Source: Epiperipatus broadwayi (lineage: Eukaryota; Onychophora; Udeonychophora; Euonychophora; Peripatidae). From it: a DNA stretch of 64,000 nt. The stretch covers positions 852,001-916,000 of the forward strand of contig JAQFVV010006453.1 in NCBI GenBank assembly GCA_028023455.1. The letters run 5' to 3'. Of the stretch, positions 11,838-23,420 are shown one piece after another. The notes beneath the pieces were generated by a model. That model was not told the origin of the DNA. It saw only the letters and a list, made by a program, of their open reading frames with translations, and did not search any database. The translations under genes and the position numbers were made by a program. The stretch's first letter is position 1. Every line of letters begins with the position of its first letter.

Positions 11838-14467
11838 TGTAATGGTAAGCAAAGTAGAGCTGCTTTAACCTAACCTAGAGATGTAGATAGAGGGGGTTCG
11901 AACCTCACCTACTCCTCTAGATTGCTACTAAGTGACTTACTCCCCAAACCTCACTAAAATTTAATCTTAATGTATGCCCGGTGGTCAGGGAGAGAAGAGA
12001 CCACGAAAAGGAATTTTTACATATATAATGATCAGATGTACATATGTATGTTACAAAAGAAAACAATACTAAGTGGTTTTATTTATAGTGAATAAAAGAT
12101 AACACAAACTTTTATTATTTACATTAAAAGAATTCATACAATGTTTTATTAATAGTGTCACAGGCTATTTTCACTGCAACCAAATAGACATATTTGAAAG
12201 ATCCATTGATCGTAATGAGAAGAACAGACAAAATTTTACAATATCATTTCTTTCTTTAAAATATTCCAGCCAATGGAAGTGTTACCTAAAAGAAATCAAG
12301 AGAGAGAGAGATGATTCATTAACTCTGTGGTTGGAGAACATAGAAATAAATAGGTGGTCAAACTCAACTAAACACTTTGGACAGGTTTAAATCACCGCCC
12401 TACTTATGATTTAAGAAGAATGATAAAGTGACCCCAACAGGAATTTCCAGCTATAATTGAAACATTTCGATATTTTGAGAAAGATTTCCTAATAAATATA
12501 AATATATAAGACCATGCACGCAGGCAATAGCATATAGTGGGCTGTGAGGCTCGAGACATAACAGTTACCAAGAGGTTAACACAAGACCGGATAGCTCTCC
12601 ATCTCTAAACTAGGTTAGAGAGAAAAATGGAATCCATTCACTAAACGCATGACCCGGATTCAGGATCGGAGTTTTTGTTGCTTATGTTCAGTTACGTACA
12701 TTTAAGGAACTGAGATCAACATGAGATCCTGAACAATTTATTTATTTTTCAGAAGGTCCAAATATAGGTATGTTAACCTAAGCAAACTTGGCAAAAGAAG
12801 CACTGTAATTTATGCTGAGCGGCCCATTAGATCACCCGAGGCACGATACCATATAAATACTGTCAACGACCTTTAAATTTAAAAAAGAAAACCTCTGCAA
12901 AATATATATCTTAGGAAAGCTCAACTATCACTGAAAATCCGCAGAAAAATAGTAACTTCACCTTTATAAAATTTGAATTAATAAAAAGAACAAGTGGGCG
13001 GATATTTTATTTATTTAGTTGAAATTTAACCCATTCACCACTAAGCCAATGCTATTTAATAATTTTTTAATACATATTGTCAAAATGTACTCTCTCTTAG
13101 TACTAAAATATAAATGCGAACGTTTTTTTTCATGCTTTTTAAAATATAACTTTAAATTTGTAACCCTTCATTGACTAAAATAGACTGGCATTTGATAAGG
13201 ATCTTTCTTTTATATGTATATAAAAAAAAAAACTAAGTTAAAGTTTGGAAAGTTTTATAATAAAATATCTAGCAATTTAAATCTTGATTTTAAAATAGAG
13301 TTTTGCACTTTCTATGATTTGCTTCCTTTTCTTTCTAAATAAATATTTATATAAAATAAATAACTTGATTATGGGAGTATAATGGTGGAAAGTTAAACGA
13401 AGCATTTTTCAATTAAATTAATAAGAATTACCACCGCCATTATATGTAATAATCCTACCACCCATTAAAGTATTTAAAGAAAAAAGAAAGCAATTAATGA
13501 AATATAATTTCACAAGACTCGAATACATAGATTAAAAAACAGATATATATAGAAAAGCATAAATATACATTGAATTTTGCAAATTACAAAGATATTTTAA
13601 TAATTTATCGGAACATTACCGGTAACTAGATGGGTGGGTCAAAATGAGTTCATTTGATGTTTCCCTGTAGGTCTTCTCGGTTCTTCAAATTTGTTTTTCC
13701 ATGTTTTTGAGGGCAGACTTTTTTTCATGGATACAGGGCAGATACTTTTGTTCTCTGGCTGGCTTACATGATTACGACTCCGACCTCAGCAACAGCTCAG
13801 GAGAGCGAAGGCAAAAGAGGTTACTCCCACATTTTTGCAGAGTAACACATTTCTGGATTTTTATTTATATGCCGAAAAATAGAGTGCAGCTTGAAGTAAG
13901 TAAAGCAAGCAAGAGTTCGCTATATTATCTAATTTTTTACCAAAATTTCTTCCAACAAAATTCTTAAGATTTTCTCTCTGACCTTCAGCACTGGTTACCC
14001 GCAAGCATAAGACCCAGAACAAAAGAAAAGTTCTTTATTTATACCCTTTTTCCATTATGTTTTTAATCTGCTAATTAGTAGCAAATTATGCCTGTTGTTT
14101 CAAATTTTTCCTGTTATCTATTTTTATCTATCTAATTCAAAAAAATGTTTTACTAATAAAATTCCTTTTCTTAATGGATTCTATTTAATTAAGAAATTCA
14201 TCGAATTCTACCAAATATATTTTAAAAATAATTGCAATTATAATTTTAACTTTCTATATTTTATTTTATTAAATCTTTTAATTTAGGCAACTATTTGAGA
14301 AAACGATAAATTTAGTTTGAAAAAGAAACATACATTTACTGTGGTTAGACTTAGGGTGACCAAGTCGAAACGTCAGTATCAAGTCGAAACGTCAGTATAT
14401 TGATATTAAAAGTTTTTAACACGGATGAACCCGCAAAATATGCATTTTATATATATGCACAGCTTCA
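11838..14467 (-). repeat. Left LTR (3' LTR in sense orientation)
   Basis: It is 2630 bases, colinear with the right LTR from TGTAATGGTAAGCAAAG to GCACAGCTTCA. Close identity covers 11838-14357. From 14358 to about 14449 it departs: here are two perfect 19-base tandem units at 14361-14379 and 14380-14398 (CAAGTCGAAACGTCAGTAT), absent from the other LTR. The final 18 bases match again. The open frames inside (for example 13701-13967) are not conserved between the two LTRs and are not coding. Confidence 0.85.
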
Positions 14468-14908
14468 TATTCCTAGAACCCATTAAAAAAAAAAACAAAT
14501 AAAAAAAAATGACTAAAGCTATGGTTTTGCAGAGAGAAGCAGAGTGATCCGGAAAGAGTGCTCCTATTATACAGAATATTAGTGTATTTACATGAAATAA
14601 TACTGATATATGCTGCTTATAAAAACAAACTGAAAGTTTATAATAATACTGATAAATAGATTATATTAGTAAAAAAAAACTGAAAGTTTATCATAATACT
14701 GATATATATATATATATATATATATTAAAAGAGAAGTATATAATAATATTAATTAATATATTATAACAATGCCAATATTTACAAAACATACACACACAAA
14801 AAAACTGAAAGCCTATAATATGATTTCATTGTCCATATGATGTGTCCTGGTCGTACCTTGGGGATCTTGTAAAAAAAATTTACTTTTGAATGGAGCAGTC
14901 TATTTAAA
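14468..14908 (-). other. Retrotransposon 3' untranslated region with short tandem units
   Basis: It lies between the end of the fused pol-remnant frame and the 3' LTR in sense orientation. AAACTGAAAGTTTAT with AATACTGATA recurs at about 14627-14657 and 14680-14705, and in altered form at 14803-14822, with a TA run between. The polypurine tract expected just before the 3' LTR is weak: only a short GGGTTCTAGGAATA lies there in sense orientation. Confidence 0.5.
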
Positions 14909-15439
14909 CTATTTTTTTTCAGTGAACCTTCCTCTCTGGGCCTTGTTATTAGGTCTCTGAGCTGTGTCCACTTTATTACCATGTCTTCTATCAATTCCTT
15001 TGCTAGAAGTCAAGTTGAAATTCCTTATTAATGGTGCTCTGTTATTTAGCCATTTCCCTCTTATGTGTTCTGATGATGAAACTGGCTCATGGTTAGATGC
15101 CTTGGGCAGTGATTTTGGTATGGGTAAATGTGGTTTCAAACCTAGAACTGTGCTGCCACTTGATAAAGTAGTTTGTTTTGCCTGACCTGCCGTGGTGCAT
15201 TTTGGAAATATCTCGTGATCATTAAATTGATTAGTAAAATGCTTGAAGGCAAGGTGGGGTGTGCTCTGTCCTTCTATCTCTAATTCCATCTGGCCTTTTG
15301 TTTCATTTTCTGTTTGTTCAAGATTAGTTGGTTCCTGTATGCAAATTATATTGGTTGTCTCTTGAGTTTTCCATTTATGAAAATCTAACTTGTTGTAAAA
15401 TGTAAACTTATTTTCTCTATAGTTTATTCCTGAGTCATG
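14909..15439 (-). pseudogene. In-frame C-terminal extension after the protease (pol remnant)
   Basis: Directly after the stop that ends the protease frame (15440), the same reading frame stays open down to 14909, roughly 175 codons. It begins HDSGINYRENKFTF, as the sequence after a Gypsy-type protease usually does. It then becomes polar and proline- and lysine-rich, with none of the RT or integrase motifs (no Y-x-D-D, no HHCC). The simplest reading is one protease-pol frame from which the enzymatic core was deleted, with one later nonsense mutation. Alternatively the tail is a real non-enzymatic domain of this family. Confidence 0.5.
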
Positions 15440-15837
15440 TCATTCTAAGAAGTCCGACCCTAACAGTACATCATAAAGCAAGCCTGGCATTATCTGAAAT
15501 ATGTGTTTCACATTTGTTGCTTCTATCTTAATATCCAGTCCCAAACAATGTGTTCCTATGTTGGCTTTTTCTCCATTAGCCAATATAGCATAAGATTTTC
15601 TCAGTGAGATTGGTAGTACATGAGTTCCTACTGTTGCATCCCACCATTCTTTTGATACTAGTGACACTTGACTGCCAGTGTCTATTAAAGCTGTAATTGG
15701 GACATCTTCTAACAGTGCTTTAATTGTGGGGCACTCCGAGAGTGGTGGTCTGTGATCATCTTCCAGTTCGCACATGAATGCTGATGCTACTCTTTCATTT
15801 CCCTCATTCTTCTGTTTCATCCTGGATTTCTATCTGG
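15440..15837 (-). CDS. Retrotransposon aspartic protease
   Basis: The predicted 126-residue product (methionine at 15820) carries the retropepsin active site ALIDTGSQVSLVS at about residues 44-56, followed by WW and a hydrophobic flap-side region. It ends in LLGSDFLE, the conserved I/LLGxDFL motif of Ty3/Gypsy proteases. Function: cleaves Gag and Pol during particle maturation. The frame differs from gag (15867 stop), so expression probably needs a ribosomal frameshift in the short overlap or gap near 15840-15870. A TGA directly after DFLE separates it from an open in-frame extension. Confidence 0.75.
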
Positions 15838-15866
15838 GGTATATAAATTATAGGACCCATATTTTT

Positions 15867-16838
15867 CTAGAATTGCTGTGTGTTTTGATTATCATCATAG
15901 CAGTTCCTGACAGCCACCATCTGTAATATGGGTGTGTCAATTCTTTTTTCTTTGTCTGCATGCTCTTTATTTAGGTTGCCAAAATCTATAGCAATTAGTA
16001 AGTCTACCATCTCATCAATTCCACAGTTGTGGCAGCCCAGCATCAATTGTTGTATGTGGAAAGGCATATTGTACCTTATTGTCCGAATAATCTGCCCCTC
16101 TGATAAGTGGAAAGCAGTCAATGATTTTAACAAAGACACTTGCCGCAAAAAAAACTGGGTGTGAGTTTCTCCTTTTGAAGTGCAATACTTTTCTTGAGAT
16201 ATACGGTGCATTATTCCATCTTGCCTCTCTTCACTCCAAAAACTTTTAAGTAAGGCAATGTGGTAATCTGAAAATGTTACTGGTTTGTTACTTATACAGT
16301 CCCACCAATTCCGGGCAGATCCATGTAAATGATTAACTGCAACTGATAACTTTTCAGCTTCTCTGAGTTCCTGGAACATGAACAGCTCTTGTAAACTTTG
16401 CAAGTGTGCCATGGGGTTTTCTCCTATGTCACCCTGAAAAGTTTTGATGTGGATAAATCTTGCCACCATTAGGTTGTCTGTTCTTTCCATGACTTTTATG
16501 CCTTCTTTATTTTCACATTGAGTAGTTTCTTTTTTCACATTTTGAAGATTCTCATTTCTTGGCGGATTCTCTTGTGTCATTTTTGCTTCATTTTGTCTCT
16601 CTTATTTCATCTTGTTGATTTCTTCTCTATATTGTCTACATTCTTCTTTGCATTCTTCTATTTTTTGTAATATAGTTTCCATCAATTTTCGTACCCATTG
16701 TGGTTCTGGTGTATCTATGTCTCCGGTCCATATAACTGGCGTTTGGTCTTCCCATAACTTTTCTGAAAGTGACATGTCTGTGTCATCTTTGTTTTTCTGT
16801 AGTCCTTGTGAATCAATGTCTTCTTCCAGGCTATACAT
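15867..16838 (-). CDS. Retrotransposon Gag (one internal stop)
   Basis: Two pieces in the same frame, 16838-16602 and 16580-15867, are separated by a single TAA and seven open codons, so I treat them as one Gag of about 320 residues with one nonsense mutation. The N-terminal part is acidic, then coiled-coil-like (IEECKEECRQYREEI). The second part has the capsid pattern of retrotransposon Gag: FQGDIGENPMAHLQSLQELF, then SVAVNHLHGSARNWWD, then TFSDYHIALLKSFW. There is no CCHC zinc knuckle; the C-terminus ends in a Q- and N-rich stretch. Role: forms the virus-like particle that packages element RNA. It lies between the leader and protease in sense order. Confidence 0.75.
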
Positions 16839-17474
16839 ATTTTCTAGAGAAATATGAATAGATAAAAGAAAATATATAATAAGAAAAATATTTGGTTTGC
16901 TGTTGTTTTTAGTCTTAGTACTAATACTATTCTTAAAATTTGTTTTATTTTTCTACTTTTACTTTTCAAAAATTTGCTTCACTCTCCCAACCATTCCTGC
17001 AACTGTCGTCCTTTTTTAACCTGCCAGCTTTCTATCTATCTCTTATCCTATCCATAGTTCCTGCCCTATCCATGTTTATTTACTACCCTGTTCTGTGTGT
17101 TATATATGTGACTATAACTGTGTGTATTTGATATACACTTCAATAAAATATGATTACTACCGTGGGGGGGGGGGTAAAAAAATTCTACTTGAGCCCATCT
17201 TTTCTCTGCTCCTTGTTTCATTACTCTGTCTCCCTTCCTAGCAAAAGAAAGAAAAATGCATTAATATCCGATTTGGTTTTAATTTTCAACCGAACTGATT
17301 GATTTCACATCTTCTAAGCTGTACTACTGATAGCAACATAAAAGTCCAAAAGAAAAATATATAAACTTCTGTCACTTACTATATTTATTTTCAAAAAACA
17401 CACACACAAAAAAAATTTCTTCTGATCATGAAATTCCTATTATTATATTTCAGGGTCTATCTCTAAACAGTAAG
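16839..17474 (-). other. Retrotransposon 5' leader
   Basis: In sense orientation this is the untranslated region between the candidate primer binding site and Gag. It is A+T-rich, with a run of Gs near 17163-17173 and a CACACA stretch near 17398. No upstream frame of note. Confidence 0.5.
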
Positions 17475-17492
17475 GCCACACTTGGGATGCCA
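17475..17492 (-). other. Candidate tRNA primer binding site
   Basis: On the sense strand, about 20 bases after the 5' LTR ends in TTACA, sits TGGCATCCCAAGTGTGG, preceded by a T-run. A TGG start matches the complement of a tRNA 3' CCA end, which primes minus-strand synthesis in LTR retrotransposons. The spacing is somewhat longer than usual and I cannot name the tRNA. Confidence 0.45.
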
Positions 17493-17512
17493 GATTCTAC
17501 AAAAAAAAAAAC

Positions 17513-20150
17513 TGTAACGGTAAGCAAAGTAGAACAGCTTTAACCTAACCTAGAGATGTAGATAGAGGGGGTCGAACCTCACCTACTCCTCTAGATTGCT
17601 ACTAAGCGACTTACTCCCCAAACCTCACTAGAATTTAATCTTAATGTATGCCCGGTGGTTAGAGAGAGAAGAGACCACAAAAAGGAATTTTTACATATAT
17701 AATGATCAGATGTACATAGGTATGTTACAAAAGAAAACAATACTAAGTGGTTTTATTTATAGTGAATGAAAGATAACACAAACTTTTATTATTTACATTA
17801 AAAGAATTCATACAATGTTTTATTAATAGTGTCACAGGCTATTTTCACTGCAACCGGATAGACATATTTGAAAGATCCATTGATCATAATGAGAGGAACA
17901 GACAAAATATTACATTATCATTTCTTTCTTTAAAATATTCCAGCTAATGGAAGTGTTATGTAAAAGAAATCAAGAGAGAAAGAGAGATGATTCATTAACT
18001 CTGTGGTTGGAGAACATAGAAATAAATAGGTGGTCAAACTCAACTAAACACTTTGGACAGGTTTAAATCACCGCCCTACTTATGATTTAAGAAGAATGAT
18101 AAAGTGACCCCAACAGGAATTTCCAGCTATAATTGAAACATTTCGATGATATTTTGAGAAAGATTTCCTAATAAATATAAATATATAAGACCATGCACAC
18201 AGGTGATAGCATATAGTGGGCTGTGAGGCTTGAGACATAACAGTTACCAAGAGATTAACACAAGACCAGATAGCTCTCCATCTCTAAACTAGGTTAGAGA
18301 GAAAAATGGAATCCGTTTGCTAAACGCGTGACTCAGATTCAGGATCGGAGTTTTTGTTGCTTATGTCCAGTTACGTGCATTTAAGGAACTGAGATCGACA
18401 TAATATCTCGAACAATTTATTTATTTTTCAGAAGGTCCGAATGTAGGTATGTTAACCTAAGCAAACTTGGCAAAAGAAGCACTGTAATTTATGCTGAGTG
18501 GCCCAGTAGATCACCCGAGGCATGATACCATATAAATATGGTCAACGACCTTTAAATTTAAAAAAGAAACCCTCTGCAAAATATATATCTTAGGAAAGCT
18601 CAACTATCACTGAAAATCCACAGAAAAATAGTAACTTCACCTTTATAAAATTTGAATTAATAAAAAGAACAAGTGGGCTGATATTTTATTTATTTAGTTG
18701 AAATTTAACCCATTCACCACTAAGCCAATGCTATTTAATAATTTTTTAATACATATTGTCAAAATGTACTCTCTCTTAGTACTAAAATATAAATGTGAAC
18801 GTTTTATTTCACACTCTTTAAAATATAACTTTAAAATTTGTAACCCTTCATTGACTAAAATATACTGGCATTTGATAAGGATCTTTCTTTTATATGTATA
18901 TTAAAAAAAAACTAAGTTAAAGTTTGGAAAGTTTTATAATAGAATATCTAGCAATTTAAATCTTGATTTTAAAATAGAGTTTTGCACTTTCTATGATTTG
19001 CTTCCTTTTCTTTCTAAATAAATATTTATATAAAATAAATAACTTGATTACTGGAGTATAATGGCGGAAAGTTAAATGAAGCATTTTTCAATTAAATTAA
19101 TAAGAATTACCACCGCCATTATATGTAATAACCCTACCACCCATTAAAGTATTTAAAGAAAAAAGAAAGCAATTAATGAAATATAATTTCACAAGACTCG
19201 AATACATAGATTTAAAAAAACAGATATATATAGAAAAGCATAAATATACATTGAATTTTGCAAATTACAAAGATATTTTAATAATTTATGGGAACATTAC
19301 TGGTAACTAGATGGGTGGGTCAAAATGAGTTCATTTGATGTTTCCCCACAGGTCTTCTCAGTTCTTCAAATTTGTTTTTCCATGTTTTTGAGGGCAGATT
19401 TTTTTTTTATGGATACAGGGCAGATACTTTTGTTCTCTGGCTGGCTTACATGATTACGACTCTGACCTCAGGAACAGCTCAGGAGAGCGAAGGCAAAAGA
19501 GGTTACTCCCACATTTTTGCAGAGCAACACATTTCTGGATTTTTATTTATATGCCGAAAAATAGAGTGCAGCTTGAAGTAAGTACAGCAAGCAAGAGTTT
19601 GCTATATTGTCTAATTTTTCAGCAAAATTGGAAACAAAATTCTTAAGATTTTTCTCTCTGACCTTCAGCACTGGTTACCCGCAAGCATAAGACCCAGAAC
19701 AAAAGAAAAGTTCTTTATTTATACCCTTTTTCCATTATGTTTTTAATCTGCTAATTAGTAGCAAATCATGCCCATTGTTTCAAATTTTTCCTGTTACCTA
19801 TTTTTATCTAATTCAGAAAAATGTTTTACTAATTAAATTCCTTTTCTTAATGAATTCTATTTAATTAAGAAATTCATCGAATTCTACCAAATATATTTTA
19901 AAAATAATTGCAATTATAATTTTAACTTTCTATATTTTATTTTATTAAATCTTTTAATTTAGGCAACTATTTGAGAAAACAATAAATTTAGTTTGAAAAA
20001 GAAACATACATTCACTGTGGTTGGACTTAGGGTCTTAGTTAGTCCACAGTGAATGGTGAAGCCAGCATATATATATATATATATATATGAAAAAACAAAT
20101 ACAAGTTAATCACGTAACCTGCTATCACTTGTTATATATGCACAGCTTCA
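17513..20150 (-). repeat. Right LTR (5' LTR in sense orientation)
   Basis: It is 2638 bases, matching the left LTR closely from TGTAACGGTAAGCAAAG to 20033, then again over the last 18 bases (20133-20150). The intervening 99 bases are unlike the left LTR. They include a TA run, and form a hairpin with the conserved part: CATTCACTGTGG at about 20010 pairs with CCACAGTGAATG at about 20046. Right of the LTR a TA run resumes, as at the left flank. Confidence 0.85.
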
Positions 20151-20487
20151 ATATATATATATATGTTTTTAATCAGTGCATTTTTTAACTTAGCTCATTC
20201 CTATCACAACTATCCATCAGTCCACAATTCAGACTAACCTCTCAAATATATATATATATATATGAGAATAAAGTCTATCTTTAGCTTAAACTATGTATTA
20301 TTTTGTTTAAATTCCCATTTTGATGAGATATCATACATCATTTGTCAAGGTAAATGTTTTAATGAAGAACTGTTATGTCTTAAATAATAATGAGTTTTTT
20401 TATTAAGATCTTATTCTTGATAGTGATATTTCATCAAAACATGGAAATTTAAACAAATAATACACAGTCTAACTAAAAAGACATTAT
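20151..20487. other. Spacer
   Basis: Short TA microsatellites near 20151 and 20247, otherwise featureless A+T-rich sequence. Confidence 0.5.
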
Positions 20488-21453
20488 TTTCGTCATATAC
20501 ACCTGGGTCTCTTTTTACGCAGATTTATTTAACGTGATTTTGAAGTTACGCGATTCACGTTTCTCCAGAAGTTGAACTCCGATAATGCGCTATTACTTTA
20601 AATAATAAATTTTGCGCACTTACATCATATTGAAAGTAATAGCACATTATTGGAATTCGACTTTCATCTTAGTAATTTCAATATTTTCAGTGCTTTATAA
20701 TAGTAAGATTTTATGCAATAATGAAATTAAAATCATGATTTCCACATTTTATGTATACACACATTAAATTTTACAAGATTATAATATAAATTTGTTCAAA
20801 CATTGTGTGTGTTAATTTTGCATTTTAAATCACATTCTGTTTTTGCTTTTTAAAAAAGAATATAATCAATTAGTAATCATTTAGGGTCTGCAAGTTTATT
20901 TTTAAACAGTGAGTAATAGCAGTGGGCACAATTAAAATTGAAAATTAAAAAATTAAAGACAAAAATAAGAATTTAATTATGTTGTCACCAGAAAACCATT
21001 AACACAACATGAGAGTGATGTTGGTGCTAGTTGTATTTCCTCTTGTGAAGCATCTGATTTTTTACTAGTTTGCAAACGAACCTGTTTATTGGCAAATATT
21101 GATAATAATTAAAACATGTATAAAAAATGTAAATTACTGTAAATTATGCATAAAAATATATTGTTTTGAATAAAATTAAATATTATAGTTAAAAAAAGTT
21201 TGTCTTGTATCAATTTTTTTCAAATTTGAAATTTTTTATAAGTCATATTTTATTTCCTTATTTTTTTTGTGTGTGAATTTTAACGTAATTTTACATTGAT
21301 GCTTTGCTTTTACGCGATTTTTGAAAAATCACAGTCTGTATTCCCCTTTTTTTCAAGGTAAGTTACATCTATTTTTGTGTGATTTCATTTGCATGTGTTT
21401 TCTGAGGAACCTATCTATCACGTAAAATGAGACCCAGGTGTAACTATGAAAAT
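20488..21453. mobile_element. Non-autonomous DNA transposon with about 33-bp terminal inverted repeats
   Basis: The left end reads ATTTTCGTCATATACACC then TGGGTCTC and TTTTTACG. The right end, reverse complemented, reads ATTTTCATAGTTACACC then TGGGTCTC and ATTTTACG. These pair over about 33 bases with few mismatches. If the true tip is CACCTGGGTCTC, both sides are flanked by TA, as in Tc1/mariner-type insertions. Inside are further short inverted pieces (TTACGCGATT type) but no transposase frame. The length is about 0.93-0.97 kb depending on the tip chosen. Confidence 0.7.
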
Positions 21454-21639
21454 ATTAAATATAATATATATACCAGTCACCTATAAATGAGTATTGCCAC
21501 TCCAATTCCAAAAATGAATTGAAAATGAAAAAAAAAACAATGCTCTAGAAATGAATTTTACCATGAACATATAAATTAATCTTTTAACCATGAATATACC
21601 CACATATAGAACATGTTGGTTCATTTTTCTATTTATTTG

Positions 21640-22560
21640 ATATTTTGCAATATTGTTTTTAATATCTTCAGCAGGAAACTTTTTTTTCTGAAATATTTTT
21701 ATTCTGCATTCTATCTTTCCAATGAAAACAATTAATATTGCACTTTTTTAGAATATCCTTAAGGTAATCTTTATAATATAGATGGGCAACTGCTTTTCCA
21801 AGAAAAACAGTGGAAATCTTACCATTCAATGAATGTGTGATATTACAATTATGGGCTCAATAACATAACAATTGGCATGTCAAAATAAATCTTTATTACT
21901 TTTACAATCTTTCTATTGTACTGTTAAAATTTTATGGTGTATGCTTAAATGAAATTTTTCTAATGCCTTTATATTGCAGTGATAGTGTCCACATCTCACT
22001 TCCATTGAATAAAATAGATAAAATAACAATAGCTCTTTATACAACTAATTTAATTGCAGTATAACTATTTTTTAACTTGTTAAAAGCAGCAGCATATTGC
22101 AATCTGTATTGTTTGACAACATCTAAGCTCATCATTTTACATAATAAAACTACCAAGGTATTTAAACTGGTATACATTTTTAAGTTCATAATCAAACTAA
22201 AAGTTGATGAAAATTTCTCTCTTTTAACTCGTTGTTACATTAATTATTAAACCAAAGTCTTTAAACTTTGCATCAAAGCAATAAGAACATTCCATATGTT
22301 ATCTTTTGAAATGGCAAAAATAATACAATCATTAGCATATTGTAATCCAGAATTACAAAAGATGAAGTTTTTGTTTTTGCTTTCAGTTGATTCAAATGAT
22401 AAATTACATCATCAAACCTTTATCACACTCTTAATCCTTGTTTCACTAAATTATCTAAAAACAGTTCCAAAGACAACTGGCTATATAAGAATTAAAAATA
22501 ATGTTGAAGCAAGCACACATTCATGTTTAACACCAGTTTTCATTTCACATGCCTAGATTG
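21640..22560 (-). pseudogene. LINE RT C-terminal and post-RT region
   Basis: Minus-strand translation gives KTGVKHECVLASTLF (motif B region, like VKQGCVLAPTLF). Farther on come IKALEKFHLSIHHKIL and YVIEPIIVISHIH-like sequence, corresponding to the conserved LERFHQRCLRKIL and hydrophobic region that follow the RT in this LINE group. Frameshifts and stops are frequent and the FADD motif C box cannot be read cleanly. No function is expected. Confidence 0.6.
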
Positions 22561-22793
22561 TCTACCTGTAGTAATGACAACAATTCATCTCAGTCCACCA
22601 TAAAGAAGCTATATAATATGAATAAATTTTTGTTGACAAATAATCAATTCAAACAATACCATAAACATAAATAGTCAAAATAAGAGTCATAGATCACATG
22701 ACTATTCTCTTAAGCTTGTAAGTTATAAACACTGAAAATTGCCAATTCCTTAACAAGCTTTGTGATAAATGCTTAGCTAAAGAAAGCATTTAC

Positions 22794-22967
22794 AATATCT
22801 CTGTCAGGACCCCCCCTTCCCAAACCTGACCATGGTTTCATGCTCTGGCACTCCTCAGAGAGGTTCTAGGATAGATATAGTATCTGAACCTACTCTATCA
22901 CCTCTCTGAGGAATGCCAGAGCATGAAACCATGGTCAGGTTTGGGGGGGGTCCTGACAGAGATATTT
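22794..22967. mobile_element. Palindromic (foldback) MITE inside the LINE
   Basis: Left and right arms of about 75 bases are almost perfect inverted copies: ATCTCTGTCAGGACCCCCC at the left pairs with GGGGGGGTCCTGACAGAGAT at the right, and CCATGGTTTCATGCTCTGGC with its complement. They lie around a short loop near 22880. It is GC-richer than its surroundings and interrupts the RT region of the minus-strand LINE, so it inserted after that LINE. Confidence 0.8.
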
Positions 22968-23041
22968 TAATACCATAAACATTTTTGATTAAATAAATCA
23001 ATATACATTAACTAAATCAATAAAAGCAATATATGAAACAC

Positions 23042-23420
23042 TCAGCTTCTGGCACCTTCTTTGCATTTGCCTGACAAAACCCCCACCACATCTACAGGGC
23101 TACTTGATTCTCTAAAATTGCAGTGAGTTCCTACAAAGCATTTATCTACATCTGGAAACAATCTATACAACAAAATTTTTGAATGTACTTTTACTGTAGT
23201 TGATAATAATATTTCACAATAGTTACTGCAAACATATGTATTCTCTTTATTTTTAAAAGTTGGAATTATAGAAGCATCTTTAAGATTAGGTTGCATGACT
23301 TCATTGGTCCATATATTTTAAAATCATTCTCATATGTTTGAAACTAAGATATTAAAATCATATTTTAAATTTGCTCCAGATACCTCATTAGGACTTGCAA
23401 CCTTTCCATTTTTAAGATTA
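23042..23420 (-). pseudogene. LINE RT N-terminal motifs
   Basis: The 84-codon frame at 23296-23042 reads LKDASIIPTFKNKENTYVCS, NYCEILLSTTVKVHSKILL, then FVGTHCNFRESSSPVDVV. This matches the W.DA.IIPIFKKGDR...CGNYRGISLL...KIL.RIL...QCGFR..R.T.D pattern of RT fingers in LINEs. Upstream (23420-23320), in another frame, NGKVASPNEVSGANLKY corresponds to the GKAPGPDNIP.E.LK box. The decay is frameshifts plus substitutions of conserved G residues. Confidence 0.7.

Larger units (their letters stand above)
11838..20150 (-). mobile_element. Gag-protease LTR retrotransposon with 2.63-kb LTRs and no pol
   Basis: Two long direct repeats (11838-14467 and 17513-20150) enclose a 3.05-kb interior. On the sense (minus) strand each repeat begins TGAAGCTGTGCATATATA and ends CCGTTACA or CCATTACA, that is, TG...CA. 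The element sits in a TA tract, so its target duplication (ATAT-like) is ambiguous. In sense order the interior holds a candidate primer binding site, gag (16838-15867), an aspartic protease (about 15837-15440), a proline-rich tail (to 14909) and a repeat-bearing 3' region. I see no reverse transcriptase, RNase H or integrase. The LTRs differ at a few percent of positions, mostly transitions, so the insertion is not very recent. It must have been mobilised by a partner supplying pol. The protease type fits Ty3/Gypsy-like elements, but without RT the superfamily stays open. Confidence 0.85.

Noticed and set aside
13701-13967. 88-codon frame inside the left LTR
   Set aside because: The equivalent position in the right LTR (19372-19581) gives a different protein in another frame. 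No conserved coding sequence, so it is LTR regulatory DNA.
11838-20150. Simple tandem duplication of host DNA instead of LTRs
   Set aside because: TG...CA tips in sense orientation, a TGG-starting primer-site candidate at the right place, Gag and protease inside, and matching TA flanks all support LTRs.
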